From positions 1 to 20,969 of the forward strand of contig VFHG01000111.1 in assembly GCA_009392075.1 (NCBI GenBank): DNA of 20,969 nt. The letters run 5' to 3'. The position numbers and the translations under genes are program-made. Position 1 is the first letter of the stretch, and every line of letters starts with the position of its first letter. The stretch is from SAR202 cluster bacterium (lineage in GTDB: Bacteria > Chloroflexota > Dehalococcoidia > UBA3495). The notes beneath the pieces were generated by a model. The model was not told the origin of the DNA. It searched no databases and was given only the letters and a program-made list of their open reading frames with translations. Shown in pieces: positions 1 to 7,305 of the stretch.

Positions 1-890
1 GCATCAACCTGTTCCGCATCGGCGAGGACAAAGAAGAGTACATCACCGAGTTCGGCGGATACGGTGAGGAGCCCGGTCAGTTTATCTGGCCCATGGCCAT
101 CGCCCTGGACAAAGACACCAATGTCTACGTCACAGATGAATGGACCAACCGGATCACCATCTTCAACAAAGACGGCGAGTACAAGAGCCACTGGGGCACC
201 CACGGCTCCGGCGACGGCGAATTAGACCGCCCCGCCGGTATCACCATCGGCCCAGACGGCACCGTCTACGTCGTGGATAGCCGCAACAACCGGGTCCAGA
301 AGTTCTCGCTGGACGGCAAATTCCTGGGCAAGTTCGGCACCGCCGGCTCCGACGATGGCGAATTCAACCTGCCCTGGGGCATCTGCCTGGACAAGGACGG
401 AAACATCTTCGTGGCCGACTGGCGCAACGACCGCGTCCAGTCCTTCACCAATGACGGCAAGTGGCTGGCCACCTTCGGCAGGCCGGGCACCGGTGGCGAT
501 TGCAGCATCGCCCGCGACCAGGGAGGCATCGCGTATGTCGATGTTCCCGTCGGCCAGTTCAACCGCCCGACCGGCGTTTGCGTCGACGACGACGGCGACA
601 TCTACATCGCCGATTGGCTGAACAACCGGGTTCAGGTGCTGACGTCCGACGGCCGTTTCCTCACCGAGTTCACCGGTGACGCAACGCTCTCTAGCCTGGG
701 CGTCGACAAGATCAAGTCCAACCCAGACATGGTTCGCCAGCGCAACGGCGTGCGGGACTACACCCCAGAGAAGGTACTCTGGGCACCCTGCGCGGTGCGC
801 GTCGACCACCGGGGCCGCGTATTGATCGCGGACACCTCCCGGCACCGGTTCCAGGTCTACCAGAAGAATTCGGAGCCAATGCTGGTTTAA
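1..890 (+). CDS. NHL-repeat beta-propeller protein (5' end outside window)
   Basis: The frame is already open at the left edge and ends at TAA 888-890, so about 295 C-terminal residues are visible. They form at least five repeats of about 45 residues with the NHL pattern: a Gly-rich turn, P-x-G-I/V, a D-x-D/D-G turn, then Y/F-V/I-A/T-D and N-R-V/I-Q. Examples are PWGICLDKDGNIFVADW and PTGVCVDDDGDIYIADW. NHL repeats fold into beta-propellers that bind protein, RNA or small ligands or carry peptidyl-glycine lyase-like activity; nothing here fixes the function. The N-terminus, including any signal peptide, lies outside the window. A hairpin terminator follows about 40 bp downstream. The family is certain, the role unknown. 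Confidence 0.9.
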   Translation, partial: INLFRIGEDKEEYITEFGGYGEEPGQFIWPMAIALDKDTNVYVTDEWTNRITIFNKDGEYKSHWGTHGSGDGELDRPAGITIGPDGTVYVVDSRNNRVQKFSLDGKFLGKFGTAGSDDGEFNLPWGICLDKDGNIFVADWRNDRVQSFTNDGKWLATFGRPGTGGDCSIARDQGGIAYVDVPVGQFNRPTGVCVDDDGDIYIADWLNNRVQVLTSDGRFLTEFTGDATLSSLGVDKIKSNPDMVRQRNGVRDYTPEKVLWAPCAVRVDHRGRVLIADTSRHRFQVYQKNSEPMLV

Positions 891-930
891 CCAACAAGCC
901 GCCGGCAATGCCGGTTTAACTGGAAGCTCT

Positions 931-965
931 CTGGCGCTCGGGGTCACTTCCCAAGCGCCAGTTTT
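931..965 (+). terminator. Rho-independent terminator after the NHL gene
   Basis: The perfect arms CTGGCGCT (931-938) and AGCGCCAG (954-961) can be extended inward by GGG/CCC after one mismatch, and TTTT follows at 962-965. The hairpin sits about 40 bp after the NHL stop codon, which fits intrinsic termination of that transcript. Confidence 0.75.
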
Positions 966-1074
966 ATGTCTGATCAAATCCACTCGAGAAGCACCATGAC
1001 CCAGGGCAACAACCAGCAACTGCCAGCTTAGCAGGTATTCGGCCCACAGGCAGCCGTCTAGAACAGTATGGCGG

Positions 1075-1605
1075 ATGAGGAAGTCAACTCATTTTCTGGA
1101 AGCCTCGATTTATGCTGATATCTCCAATATTCGTGGCCGGGAAGCTGCTAGGACAACAAATGAAGGCTACGCTGTTGTTCCGTTCATCGTTTATTCGGAC
1201 TGCGTGCAGCAGATGGTGACGCGGACTACCCGAAAGTACAAAAATGATCCCCAAGCTGTGATCTACATGGCAACCACGTTAGCGCTGCCAGTCTTGCAAT
1301 AGTTGTTGTATTCGCGAACGGACGCCCGGACGATACAGGCCTTTACAAGGCAAGCCGGCGTGTCGGAGAACTTGAAATTGCTCCAACTAAATATGGTCCC
1401 AGGAACTCGTGGGACAGAGCAACTTGGAGTTAGACCGGTCTACCAAATGGTTGCGTTTTTGAATCCCTTACGGGAATCTGATGTCACGCGAACAGTGGTA
1501 GATGTCCTAAAAGAAAAAATTGTAAATCTCGAATTTACTGATCGATCACTGACCGAGCGTATCTCGGATTCGAGGTTGCCAAGTTACCAGACACGCACCG
1601 TCTGA
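1075..1605 (+). pseudogene. Unrecognised gene-like frame split by one amber codon
   Basis: An ATG at 1075 opens a frame of 75 codons that ends at TAG 1300-1302. The same frame then runs open for a further 100 codons to TGA at 1603-1605, so removing one stop would give about 176 residues. The stretch is visibly more A+T-rich than its neighbours. I recognise no family. The last residues (LTERISDSRLPSYQTRTV) loosely resemble a helix-turn-helix ending abruptly, but this is weak. Rival readings are a decayed foreign gene, two small ORFs, or chance. TAG ends other genes here (for example rplI), so amber recoding is unlikely. A frame-shifted alternative of about 44 codons exists around 1296-1430 but is shorter. 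Confidence 0.3.
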
Positions 1606-1710
1606 CCCAACTTTTTTGTATGTAGTCCGTAGGCCTGACCAGGTTTCCCGGACCTTCTAATCAACCCGAGTTCACAATTAAACAGCCTTCTACTAGTGCT
1701 GCCATGGTGT

Positions 1711-1748
1711 TCGGGCGAATAATCGAAAGGGTGCTATTATTCGCCCGA
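1711..1748. terminator. Perfect 13-bp inverted repeat, possible bidirectional terminator
   Basis: TCGGGCGAATAAT (1711-1723) is perfectly matched by ATTATTCGCCCGA (1736-1748) across a 12-base loop. It lies between the broken plus-strand frame and the 3' end of minus-strand tenA, where a shared terminator is expected. Only a short TTT follows on the plus strand and no T-run on the minus strand, so a protein-binding palindrome or a relic of a mobile element is also possible. Confidence 0.5.
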
Positions 1749-1791
1749 TTTGCGTTCTTCAGCGGACTCGGGACGAGCGAGCGCTTGAGCC

Positions 1792-2460
1792 CTAACCCTT
1801 CCACCCCTCCAAACTAAATGCCATGTCCCAGAACCGGTGCTCCAAACGAACGCTCGTTTGGTAGGCCTGACCCATGGCGGCCAGTTCGGCTGGGTTGGAC
1901 TCATCGCCGATTCGATCAGCCATCTCCCGGATGTAGTGCGCCAATGCCGAAAATTCATCCGATGTGTACATCTCGATCCATTTGGTGTAGAGGGGTGCGT
2001 TTTGGGGCAAGCCTTGTCGCCTCAGGTGATCTCCAATCTCCCAGTAGCCCCATTGGCAGGGCAACAACGACGCCAACAACTCCCCGAAACTTCCCTGGTA
2101 GGCGGTCTCAAGTAGAAAATTGGTATAGGCCACGTTGCTGGGAGCCCCAACGGTGGCCTCCAGTTCTTCAGCGCTGATGCCGAACTCTCGGCAATAATCG
2201 CGATGGAGCGCCATCTCAACATTCAAAGTCTCGTCCAACAAGCCCGCGAACCAGGACATGTCATCCAGCATTGGAGCCTTTGCCGACGCCAAGGCCAGCG
2301 CCCGGCTGTAGTCGATCAGGTAGACGTAGTCTTGGGTAACGTAGTGCTTGAACTTCTCCACCGGCAGGCTCCCATCGCCCACACCAGTTACGAACGGGTG
2401 GGCCAATATGGCAGCCCTCTCGGACTGAGTCCGCGCTTCGATGTCAGCTATAAATCCCAT
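1792..2460 (-). CDS. tenA: TenA family aminopyrimidine aminohydrolase (thiaminase II)
   Basis: This 222-residue cytosolic protein has the usual TenA length and all-helical composition. TenA hydrolyses aminopyrimidine breakdown products of thiamine so that the pyrimidine can be salvaged. Visible marks are D44 in the TQDYVYL segment, the catalytic cysteine C135 in CQWGYWEIG, and a C-terminal LEHRFWDMAF segment with E207, near the usual acidic active-site residue. D44 and C135 match the Bacillus subtilis numbering. The gene stands alone with no other thiamine genes beside it. I looked for a TPP riboswitch upstream (2461-2560) and saw none. The start is an ATG with no strong Shine-Dalgarno. Family assignment is firm; the exact substrate is inferred. 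Confidence 0.92.
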   Translation of the reverse strand: MGFIADIEARTQSERAAILAHPFVTGVGDGSLPVEKFKHYVTQDYVYLIDYSRALALASAKAPMLDDMSWFAGLLDETLNVEMALHRDYCREFGISAEELEATVGAPSNVAYTNFLLETAYQGSFGELLASLLPCQWGYWEIGDHLRRQGLPQNAPLYTKWIEMYTSDEFSALAHYIREMADRIGDESNPAELAAMGQAYQTSVRLEHRFWDMAFSLEGWKG

Positions 2461-2656
2461 TAACCGTCCAATTTATTCGCCGAAATATTCGATTTAAATT
2501 GCTCGAAACTGCCTGGATTTGTTGTGAAAAGAAGGATATATTTTCCCAGTCGCAGATTGGTCTGCTTTCCCTCTAAGCACTTTTCCAGTGGAATCGATTC
2601 TAGGAGGGGCGCAGCCAGCAGTCAATTTCCGGCAGAAATTGCCTAGGGCCCGGCTG

Positions 2657-2686
2657 CAGACCGGTCCCACTTCCCCCTCAGACCGG
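2657..2686 (+). repeat. Two CAGACCGG direct repeats upstream of the rplI -10
   Basis: CAGACCGG occurs at 2657-2664 and again at 2679-2686. The 22-bp spacing is about two helical turns, and the second copy ends 8 bp before the TATAAT. The placement would suit an activator or repressor site, but this is inference; eight-base repeats also occur by chance. Confidence 0.25.
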
Positions 2687-2694
2687 GCATGCCG

Positions 2695-2700
2695 TATAAT
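2695..2700 (+). promoter_or_regulatory. Probable -10 box of the rplI-dnaB cluster
   Basis: A perfect TATAAT lies 82 bp before the rplI ATG. The matching -35 position (about 2672-2677) reads TCCCCC, far from consensus, so the promoter may need an activator. Confidence 0.45.
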
Positions 2701-2781
2701 TAATCTGGCCTCTTTTACTGAGGTCATATCCCTATTCCGATCGCACATGTCCATCGGAGAACCCAACGGAAGTGACCAACA

Positions 2782-3231
2782 ATGGAAGTAGTTTTCACCC
2801 AAGACGTTCCCAATAAGGCCAGGGCGGGCGAGGTCCGCCGGGTGCCAGATGGATACGCACGCAACTATCTTTTGCCCCAGGGCTTGGCGGAGATCGCCAC
2901 CCCTGAGGTGATGAAACGGCTGCACAAGATCGCCGCTGTCGGAGATGAAGTCCGGGTTCGCGAGACCGCCGTCATGGAAGAACTGGCCAGCGGATTGGAC
3001 GATGTCTCCATAACCCTCACAGCCAGAATCACCCCCACCGGCCGTTATTACGGCACCATCACCAGCACCCATATAGCCATGGAACTAGCCGAGAAAGTAG
3101 GCCGGGAAGTGGAGCGCCGCTGGGTTGAGATAGCCGAGCCGATACGCGAGCCCGGCGAGTACGATGTGACACTCCGGTTCTCGACCGAAGTCACGGCTAC
3201 CATTCACGTCAACGCAGAGGTGGAAGAATAG
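2782..3231 (+). CDS. rplI: 50S ribosomal protein L9
   Basis: The 149-residue length is standard for L9, which binds 23S rRNA through its N-domain and reaches out from the large subunit on a long helix. The N-terminus (MEVVFTQDVPNKARAGEVRRV) continues as PDGYARNYLLPQGLA, the L9 signature G-x-V-x2-V-x2-GYARN-Y/F-L-x-P-x-G. The C-terminal half carries the usual G-x-x-YGTIT-x-x-I segment. A modest GGAAG lies upstream of the ATG. The stop codon is only 4 bp before dnaB, so the two are co-transcribed, a common bacterial arrangement. The rpsF, ssb and rpsR genes often found just upstream of rplI are absent here. Confidence 0.97.
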   Translation: MEVVFTQDVPNKARAGEVRRVPDGYARNYLLPQGLAEIATPEVMKRLHKIAAVGDEVRVRETAVMEELASGLDDVSITLTARITPTGRYYGTITSTHIAMELAEKVGREVERRWVEIAEPIREPGEYDVTLRFSTEVTATIHVNAEVEE

Positions 3232-3235
3232 GGCG

Positions 3236-4600
3236 ATGTACGCCGAGAAGCTTTTACCCCATGACTTAGAGGCGGAGGAGGCGGTTGTTGGGTCGGTCTT
3301 GATCGATGGGAACTGCTTCTCCCGCGTTGCGCCTTACATCAAGGCAGATGATTTCTACCGCGAGAGGAATCAACTCTGCTTTGCCGCCTGCGAAGCCCTC
3401 TTTCAGCGGGATGAGGCGATCGACCAAGTCACACTGGCCAGGGAACTGAGCCGCGCCAGCCAATTGGAAACAGTGGGCGGCATGGCTTACCTCAGCCACC
3501 TTATCTCGGTCACACCTACCTCGGCCCACTCAGAACACTACGCCAACGTGGTGTCCCGCACCGCCACCATGCGGAAGCTCATAGACGTTGCTTCCCGCAT
3601 CTCGGCTATGGGCTACCAGGACACCGACGATGTGGACGCCACTCTCCGCCAAGCTGAGGACGCGCTGTTCACCATCCGCGGCCCCGACTCTCAGCGCGGC
3701 TTCATCCCACTCCGCCAGATTTTTGACCAATATCTGGAAGACCAGGCCGCGTTTGCTGACCCTATAGCCGATAACACCGGTCCCGTGATGACTGGTTACT
3801 CCGAACTAGACGAACTGTTGGGCGGGATCCAGCGGTCGGACCTCGTGATTCTTGGCGCTCGCCCTTCGTTGGGCAAGAGCACTTTGGCTTTAAATATCTG
3901 TGTCAACGCAGCCAAGAACGGCTCGTCGGTAGGCATTTTCAGTTTGGAGATGAGCCGGGACCAATTGGCGATGCGCATCCTATCCGCTGAAGCAGAGATA
4001 GATTCCCACCGGCTGCGTCTCAACTTGGTCACTGAAGCTCAAGAACAGCGGATCACCGATGCCATCGGCCGGCTGTCTGACCTGCCACTCTATATCGACG
4101 ACACCCCCTTTCAGAGCACGATTGAGATGAGGAGCAAGTCCCGCCGCCTGTCCTTGGAGCACGGACTGGACCTGCTGGTGGTCGACTACCTACAGCTCAT
4201 ACAAGGGAGGAGCGGCCGAAACGATAACCGGGTCCAAGAGATCAGCGAAATTTCCAGATCTCTAAAAATCTTGGCTAGGGACCTGGATATTGCCCTTGTA
4301 ACTTGTTCTCAACTGAGCCGTGGCGTGGAACAACGTCCCAGCCATCGGCCAATGCTATCTGATCTGCGGGACAGTGGAAGCATCGAGCAGGACGCCGATG
4401 TGGTGATGTTCCTCCATCGGGAGGACCTCTATTCAGACGAAGAAAGCTGGACTCAACAAAATCCCGGACGGCCCTATCCCAGAAACATCGCCGACCTGAT
4501 CGTCTCTAAGCACCGAAATGGACCTACAGGTGAAATTTCACTGTTTTTCCGCGATAACTGGGTCCGGTTCGATTCATTATCCAGAGTGGACGACTTCTAA
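3236..4600 (+). CDS. dnaB: Replicative DNA helicase DnaB
   Basis: This 454-residue protein matches full-length DnaB, the hexameric 5'-3' helicase that unwinds the replication fork. The N-terminal primase-interaction domain (about 5-150) starts with LPHDLEAEEAVVGSVLID. The RecA-like motor domain follows: Walker A GARPSLGKST (about 207-216, K214), catalytic glutamate E238 in FSLEMS, Walker B LLVVDYLQL (313-321), and the loop QLSRGVEQRPSHRPMLSDLRDSGSIEQDAD split over 359-388 with its arginines. No intein is present. It starts 4 bp after rplI and is followed 2 bp later by the DnaD-domain gene, so it probably shares one transcript with its accessory factors. Confidence 0.97.
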   Translation: MYAEKLLPHDLEAEEAVVGSVLIDGNCFSRVAPYIKADDFYRERNQLCFAACEALFQRDEAIDQVTLARELSRASQLETVGGMAYLSHLISVTPTSAHSEHYANVVSRTATMRKLIDVASRISAMGYQDTDDVDATLRQAEDALFTIRGPDSQRGFIPLRQIFDQYLEDQAAFADPIADNTGPVMTGYSELDELLGGIQRSDLVILGARPSLGKSTLALNICVNAAKNGSSVGIFSLEMSRDQLAMRILSAEAEIDSHRLRLNLVTEAQEQRITDAIGRLSDLPLYIDDTPFQSTIEMRSKSRRLSLEHGLDLLVVDYLQLIQGRSGRNDNRVQEISEISRSLKILARDLDIALVTCSQLSRGVEQRPSHRPMLSDLRDSGSIEQDADVVMFLHREDLYSDEESWTQQNPGRPYPRNIADLIVSKHRNGPTGEISLFFRDNWVRFDSLSRVDDF

Positions 4601-4602
4601 CG

Positions 4603-5385
4603 ATGGCGCCTTCCGGGGCTTTCTCCGGCTTCACTGGGAAAACGCTCTACACCCCGGTGCCCAACCCGGTGTTCGGACCCATCCTGGAGCAGATTCAGGA
4701 CCTGGCCGAACTCAAGGTAACTCTGCGCGGGCTGTGGCTGTTCCACCGCAAACGCGGCGCCCTCAGAACGGTGACTTTGGACGAATTTCTGGCCGACCGC
4801 TCGCTCATAAAAGGCCTCAGGTCCGATGGCAATGAATCATCCGAAGAGGCTATACGTCAAGGCCTGCGGCAGGCCGTGAACCGGGGAACATTCCTAACCC
4901 ATCAATTGGAGGGAACAGGCACGGTGTTCCTGCTGAACACCGAGGCTGACCGCAGGGCCATCGCCCGCCTGAACGCCGGCGAAGCCGGGTTTGAGATTGA
5001 CGAAGCAGCGCCGGAATTTGATCCGGCGCAACGTGAAGTAACGCCGGAGGAAGAGCGACCCAACATATTCGCGCTCTTCGAAGACAACATCGGATCACTG
5101 TCGCCGTTGTTAGCCGAGGAATTGAAAGAAGCCGAGCAGCGCTACCCTGCGGTGTGGCTTCATGAGGCGTTCGGAATCGCAGTGGCGGAGAACAAACGCA
5201 GTTGGCGTTACGTGGCCGGCATCTTGAGGCGTTGGACCGCCGAGGGTAGAGAGAACAAGGGGGGAGCAGAGAGGGGGAAAGATGGAAAGCCTGGGCGACA
5301 TACTGAGAAGGATAACCGCGAGAAATATCTCGACGACTACCAACGGCGCTGGGGTAAGCCTCCCAGACAGCGAGCCGGCCGGTGA
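4603..5385 (+). CDS. DnaD-domain replication initiation/primosome protein
   Basis: 260 residues. The N-terminal part (about 1-115) looks like the winged-helix DnaD_N-type region. After an acidic linker (about 130-152), the C-terminal DnaD domain runs from NIFALFEDNIG through YPAVWLHEAFGIAVAENKRSWRYVAGILRRW. It includes the hallmark YxxxILxxW motif (Y203-W211), known from Bacillus DnaD/DnaB proteins to bind ssDNA. A basic tail follows. In Firmicutes, DnaD works with DnaB and DnaI to deliver the replicative helicase, and here the gene sits between dnaB and a DnaC/DnaI-like loader, which supports the same job. Its last 104 bp overlap the loader gene in another frame. Confidence 0.85.
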   Translation: MAPSGAFSGFTGKTLYTPVPNPVFGPILEQIQDLAELKVTLRGLWLFHRKRGALRTVTLDEFLADRSLIKGLRSDGNESSEEAIRQGLRQAVNRGTFLTHQLEGTGTVFLLNTEADRRAIARLNAGEAGFEIDEAAPEFDPAQREVTPEEERPNIFALFEDNIGSLSPLLAEELKEAEQRYPAVWLHEAFGIAVAENKRSWRYVAGILRRWTAEGRENKGGAERGKDGKPGRHTEKDNREKYLDDYQRRWGKPPRQRAGR

Positions 5386-6661
5386 CGTTTGTCCACGTTG
5401 TAACGGCAGCGGCTGGGTCACCCGCCGCGTCCACATAGGCCATCCTGAGTTCGGTCAGGCAATTCCCTGCTCTTGCCAAGAGACCCAGGACGCCGACACC
5501 CGCACTGCGGCATTACGCCGATATAGCAATCTGGGCGCCCTCGCCCGAATAACATTCACCACCACCAATTTGGCAGGTCCATTGCCAGACGGCCCCAGCC
5601 GGAAGATGTTCGGCGAGGGCGTCACCGCCGCCGCCCGCTTCGCCGAGCACCCCCAAGGCTGGCTGGTGCTCACCGGGCCTAGTGGCAGCGGGAAGACTCA
5701 CTTGGCCGTGGCCATCGCCAATAAGTGCATCGAAAGAAACCAGACCGCCTTCTTCATCGTCGCAGCCGATCTGCTTGACCACCTCAGGGCGGCCTATTCG
5801 CCGGAGAACCCCGTTTCCTACGACGACCTATTCGAGCAGGTGCGGAATGTCCCCGTGCTGGTCTTAGACGACCTGAGCATGGCCAACGCCACCCCCTGGG
5901 CCCAGGAAAAGCTGTTCCAGGTCATCAATCACCGTTACAACAACACCTTGCCTACCGTTGTCACGGTTCGGGGGCCATTACAACGCCTGGACGATTCGCT
6001 GCGTACCCGGCTCGAAGGCGCAGACGGCACGGCCACAGTGGTCCAATTGGGCAACTTCAACAGCCGGCTGGTGCTGGGCATCGGCGAAGTGCGCGCCGAA
6101 ATGCTGGAACGGATGACCTTCGATAATTTCGACACCTTAGGCGGCGCCAGCGCGTCCGACCAAGACCGGGAATCATTGGACTTAGTGATGCACGCCGCCC
6201 GGACATTTGCCGACGACCCCGATGGCTGGCTGCTTTTGACCGGACCCCGTGGCTCCGGCAAGACCCATTTGGCAGTAGCCATCGCCGGAGAACAGCTTAA
6301 ACAAGGCAGCCAGGTGTTCTTCGCCTTTGTACCCACCTTACTGGACCACCTCAGGGCCACATTCAGCCCCGACAGCCCTGTGGGTTATGACGAGTTGTTC
6401 GAGCAGATCAACTCGGTGCCGTTACTTGTTCTGGACGACCTGGGCGCCGAGAGCAGCACCGTCTGGGCAGAGGAAAAGCTGTACCAAATCATCGTCCACC
6501 GCCACGAGGCCCGCCTCCCAACAGTTATCACCTCCGCAGCTTCCCTCAACGAGTTGGAGGACAGCAAGTCCCGCATCGCCTCTCGTTTAGTGGACGGCAT
6601 TGTCGTCAACTGGCAACCCATAACCGCCCCCAACTACCGGGACCAACGCCGCCGGAACTGA
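5282..6661 (+). CDS. Helicase loader (DnaC/DnaI/IstB-like) with zinc ribbon and two tandem AAA+ modules
   Basis: 459 residues, roughly twice the usual DnaC/DnaI length. A Cys4 ribbon (C37, C40, C63, C65) precedes two AAA+ modules. Module 1 has Walker A GPSGSGKT (K138) and Walker B VLVLDDL (D196). Module 2 has GPRGSGKT (K327) and LLVLDDL (D385). The Walker A-to-B spacing is 58 residues in both, and the modules are offset by 189 residues, so this is an internal duplication. Module 2 keeps near-canonical LDDLGAE, WAEEKLYQII, PTVITS and SRIASRL. Module 1 has LDDLSMA and PTVVTVR, which are less conserved, with a possible arginine finger near R241/R243. The ATG follows a strong AGGGGG Shine-Dalgarno lying inside the DnaD gene. 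The likely role is loading DnaB onto DNA. Confidence 0.88.
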   Translation: MESLGDILRRITARNISTTTNGAGVSLPDSEPAGDVCPRCNGSGWVTRRVHIGHPEFGQAIPCSCQETQDADTRTAALRRYSNLGALARITFTTTNLAGPLPDGPSRKMFGEGVTAAARFAEHPQGWLVLTGPSGSGKTHLAVAIANKCIERNQTAFFIVAADLLDHLRAAYSPENPVSYDDLFEQVRNVPVLVLDDLSMANATPWAQEKLFQVINHRYNNTLPTVVTVRGPLQRLDDSLRTRLEGADGTATVVQLGNFNSRLVLGIGEVRAEMLERMTFDNFDTLGGASASDQDRESLDLVMHAARTFADDPDGWLLLTGPRGSGKTHLAVAIAGEQLKQGSQVFFAFVPTLLDHLRATFSPDSPVGYDELFEQINSVPLLVLDDLGAESSTVWAEEKLYQIIVHRHEARLPTVITSAASLNELEDSKSRIASRLVDGIVVNWQPITAPNYRDQRRRN

Positions 6662-6664
6662 TTC

Positions 6665-7270
6665 TCAGCAAGACTCTGGCCATCTAAAAGTCGTAGGAGC
6701 ACGGCAAAGCGATGCCGTTCCGACTATTCTACATCTACCCTGGTCGGTGGCCACCGCAATCAGCACCAGCACCACCGGCAGCACCACCAGGTCGTTCATC
6801 CCCGCTGCGATTCAGGACCTGGCGGACGGGCCGTGGGATGCGTTCGTCACGGACAATATCCCGCAAGACCACCGGGTCGGTGGAAGCCAGGACGGCTCCG
6901 CCGATGAAGGCCAAGATCCAGCCGAAGTTCAGGAATAGCCCAAATGGCAAGGCGCCGATTGCGATGATTAAACCGATACCCGGCCCAAGTATCAGCGCCG
7001 GGACCAACCAGCGCTTGCCCAACTCAGTCACCTGGAGTTTGACCGCGTCCAAGAACAGCACCGAGGCCAAAGTCAGGGTGGCCACGACCTCTAGAAACGG
7101 AGAATGGGGGCTACGTCCAGCTGATCGAAACCGCGGCTTCCCAATAGAAAACCCAGCCCAAGGAAGATCAACGGGAACGACAAGGGAGGCCGCTCGACCA
7201 AGCCAGACGCTAGGGCGGTCACCGTTAGGACAACGGCAACCACTCCAAAGATAAGAACAAAATCGGTCAA
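6665..7270 (-). pseudogene. Truncated, frameshifted CPA-type Na+(K+)/H+ antiporter
   Basis: Three minus-strand frames together rebuild the N-terminal third of a NhaP/CPA-type antiporter. Frame one starts near 7270 (TTG) and reads VLIFGVVAVVLTVTALASG ... LGLGFLLGSRGFDQLDVAP, stopping at about 7090. Frame two reads FLEVVATLTLASVLFLDAV and LASTDPVVLRDIVRDERIP, up to RQVLN. Frame three resumes with GMNDLVVLPVVLVLIAVATD and stops at TGA 6665-6667. The frame changes fall near G/C runs (7106-7110 and 6800-6803), so single-base sequencing errors are conceivable. The protein would still end after about 200 residues, well short of a family that is 400 or more residues long, so the gene is truncated in any case. 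Confidence 0.8.
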
Positions 7271-7305
7271 CTAGCACTTCTGCCAGGTTTTATCGGACTT
7301 AACGC

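Larger units (their letters stand above)
2461..2781. other. Intergenic region between divergent tenA and rplI
   Basis: This is 321 bp without a convincing gene. The tenA-proximal half is A+T-rich and should carry the tenA promoter, but no clear -35/-10 pair was found. The rplI-proximal half holds a consensus TATAAT and two copies of CAGACCGG 22 bp apart, described separately. No riboswitch or RNA gene was recognised. Confidence 0.5.

Noticed and set aside
222..1019. Open frame of 265 codons on the minus strand
   Set aside because: It is antisense to the NHL-repeat gene. The apparent repeats in it are the mirror of the NHL repeats.
1300..1302. Amber recoding (stop read as an amino acid)
   Set aside because: TAG is used as the ordinary stop of rplI, leuB and other intact genes here, and no downstream recoding signal is visible.
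1629..1872. 12-bp direct repeat GTAGGCCTGACC at 1629-1640 and 1861-1872
   Set aside because: Repeats of this length are expected by chance in about 21 kb, and the second copy lies inside tenA.
2461..2560. TPP riboswitch ahead of tenA
   Set aside because: The conserved CUGAGA and following core elements of the THI element were not found on the tenA strand.
4850..5479. Open frame of 209 codons on the minus strand
   Set aside because: It is antisense to the DnaD-like and DnaC-like genes, Cys/Arg/Pro-rich, with no recognisable domain.
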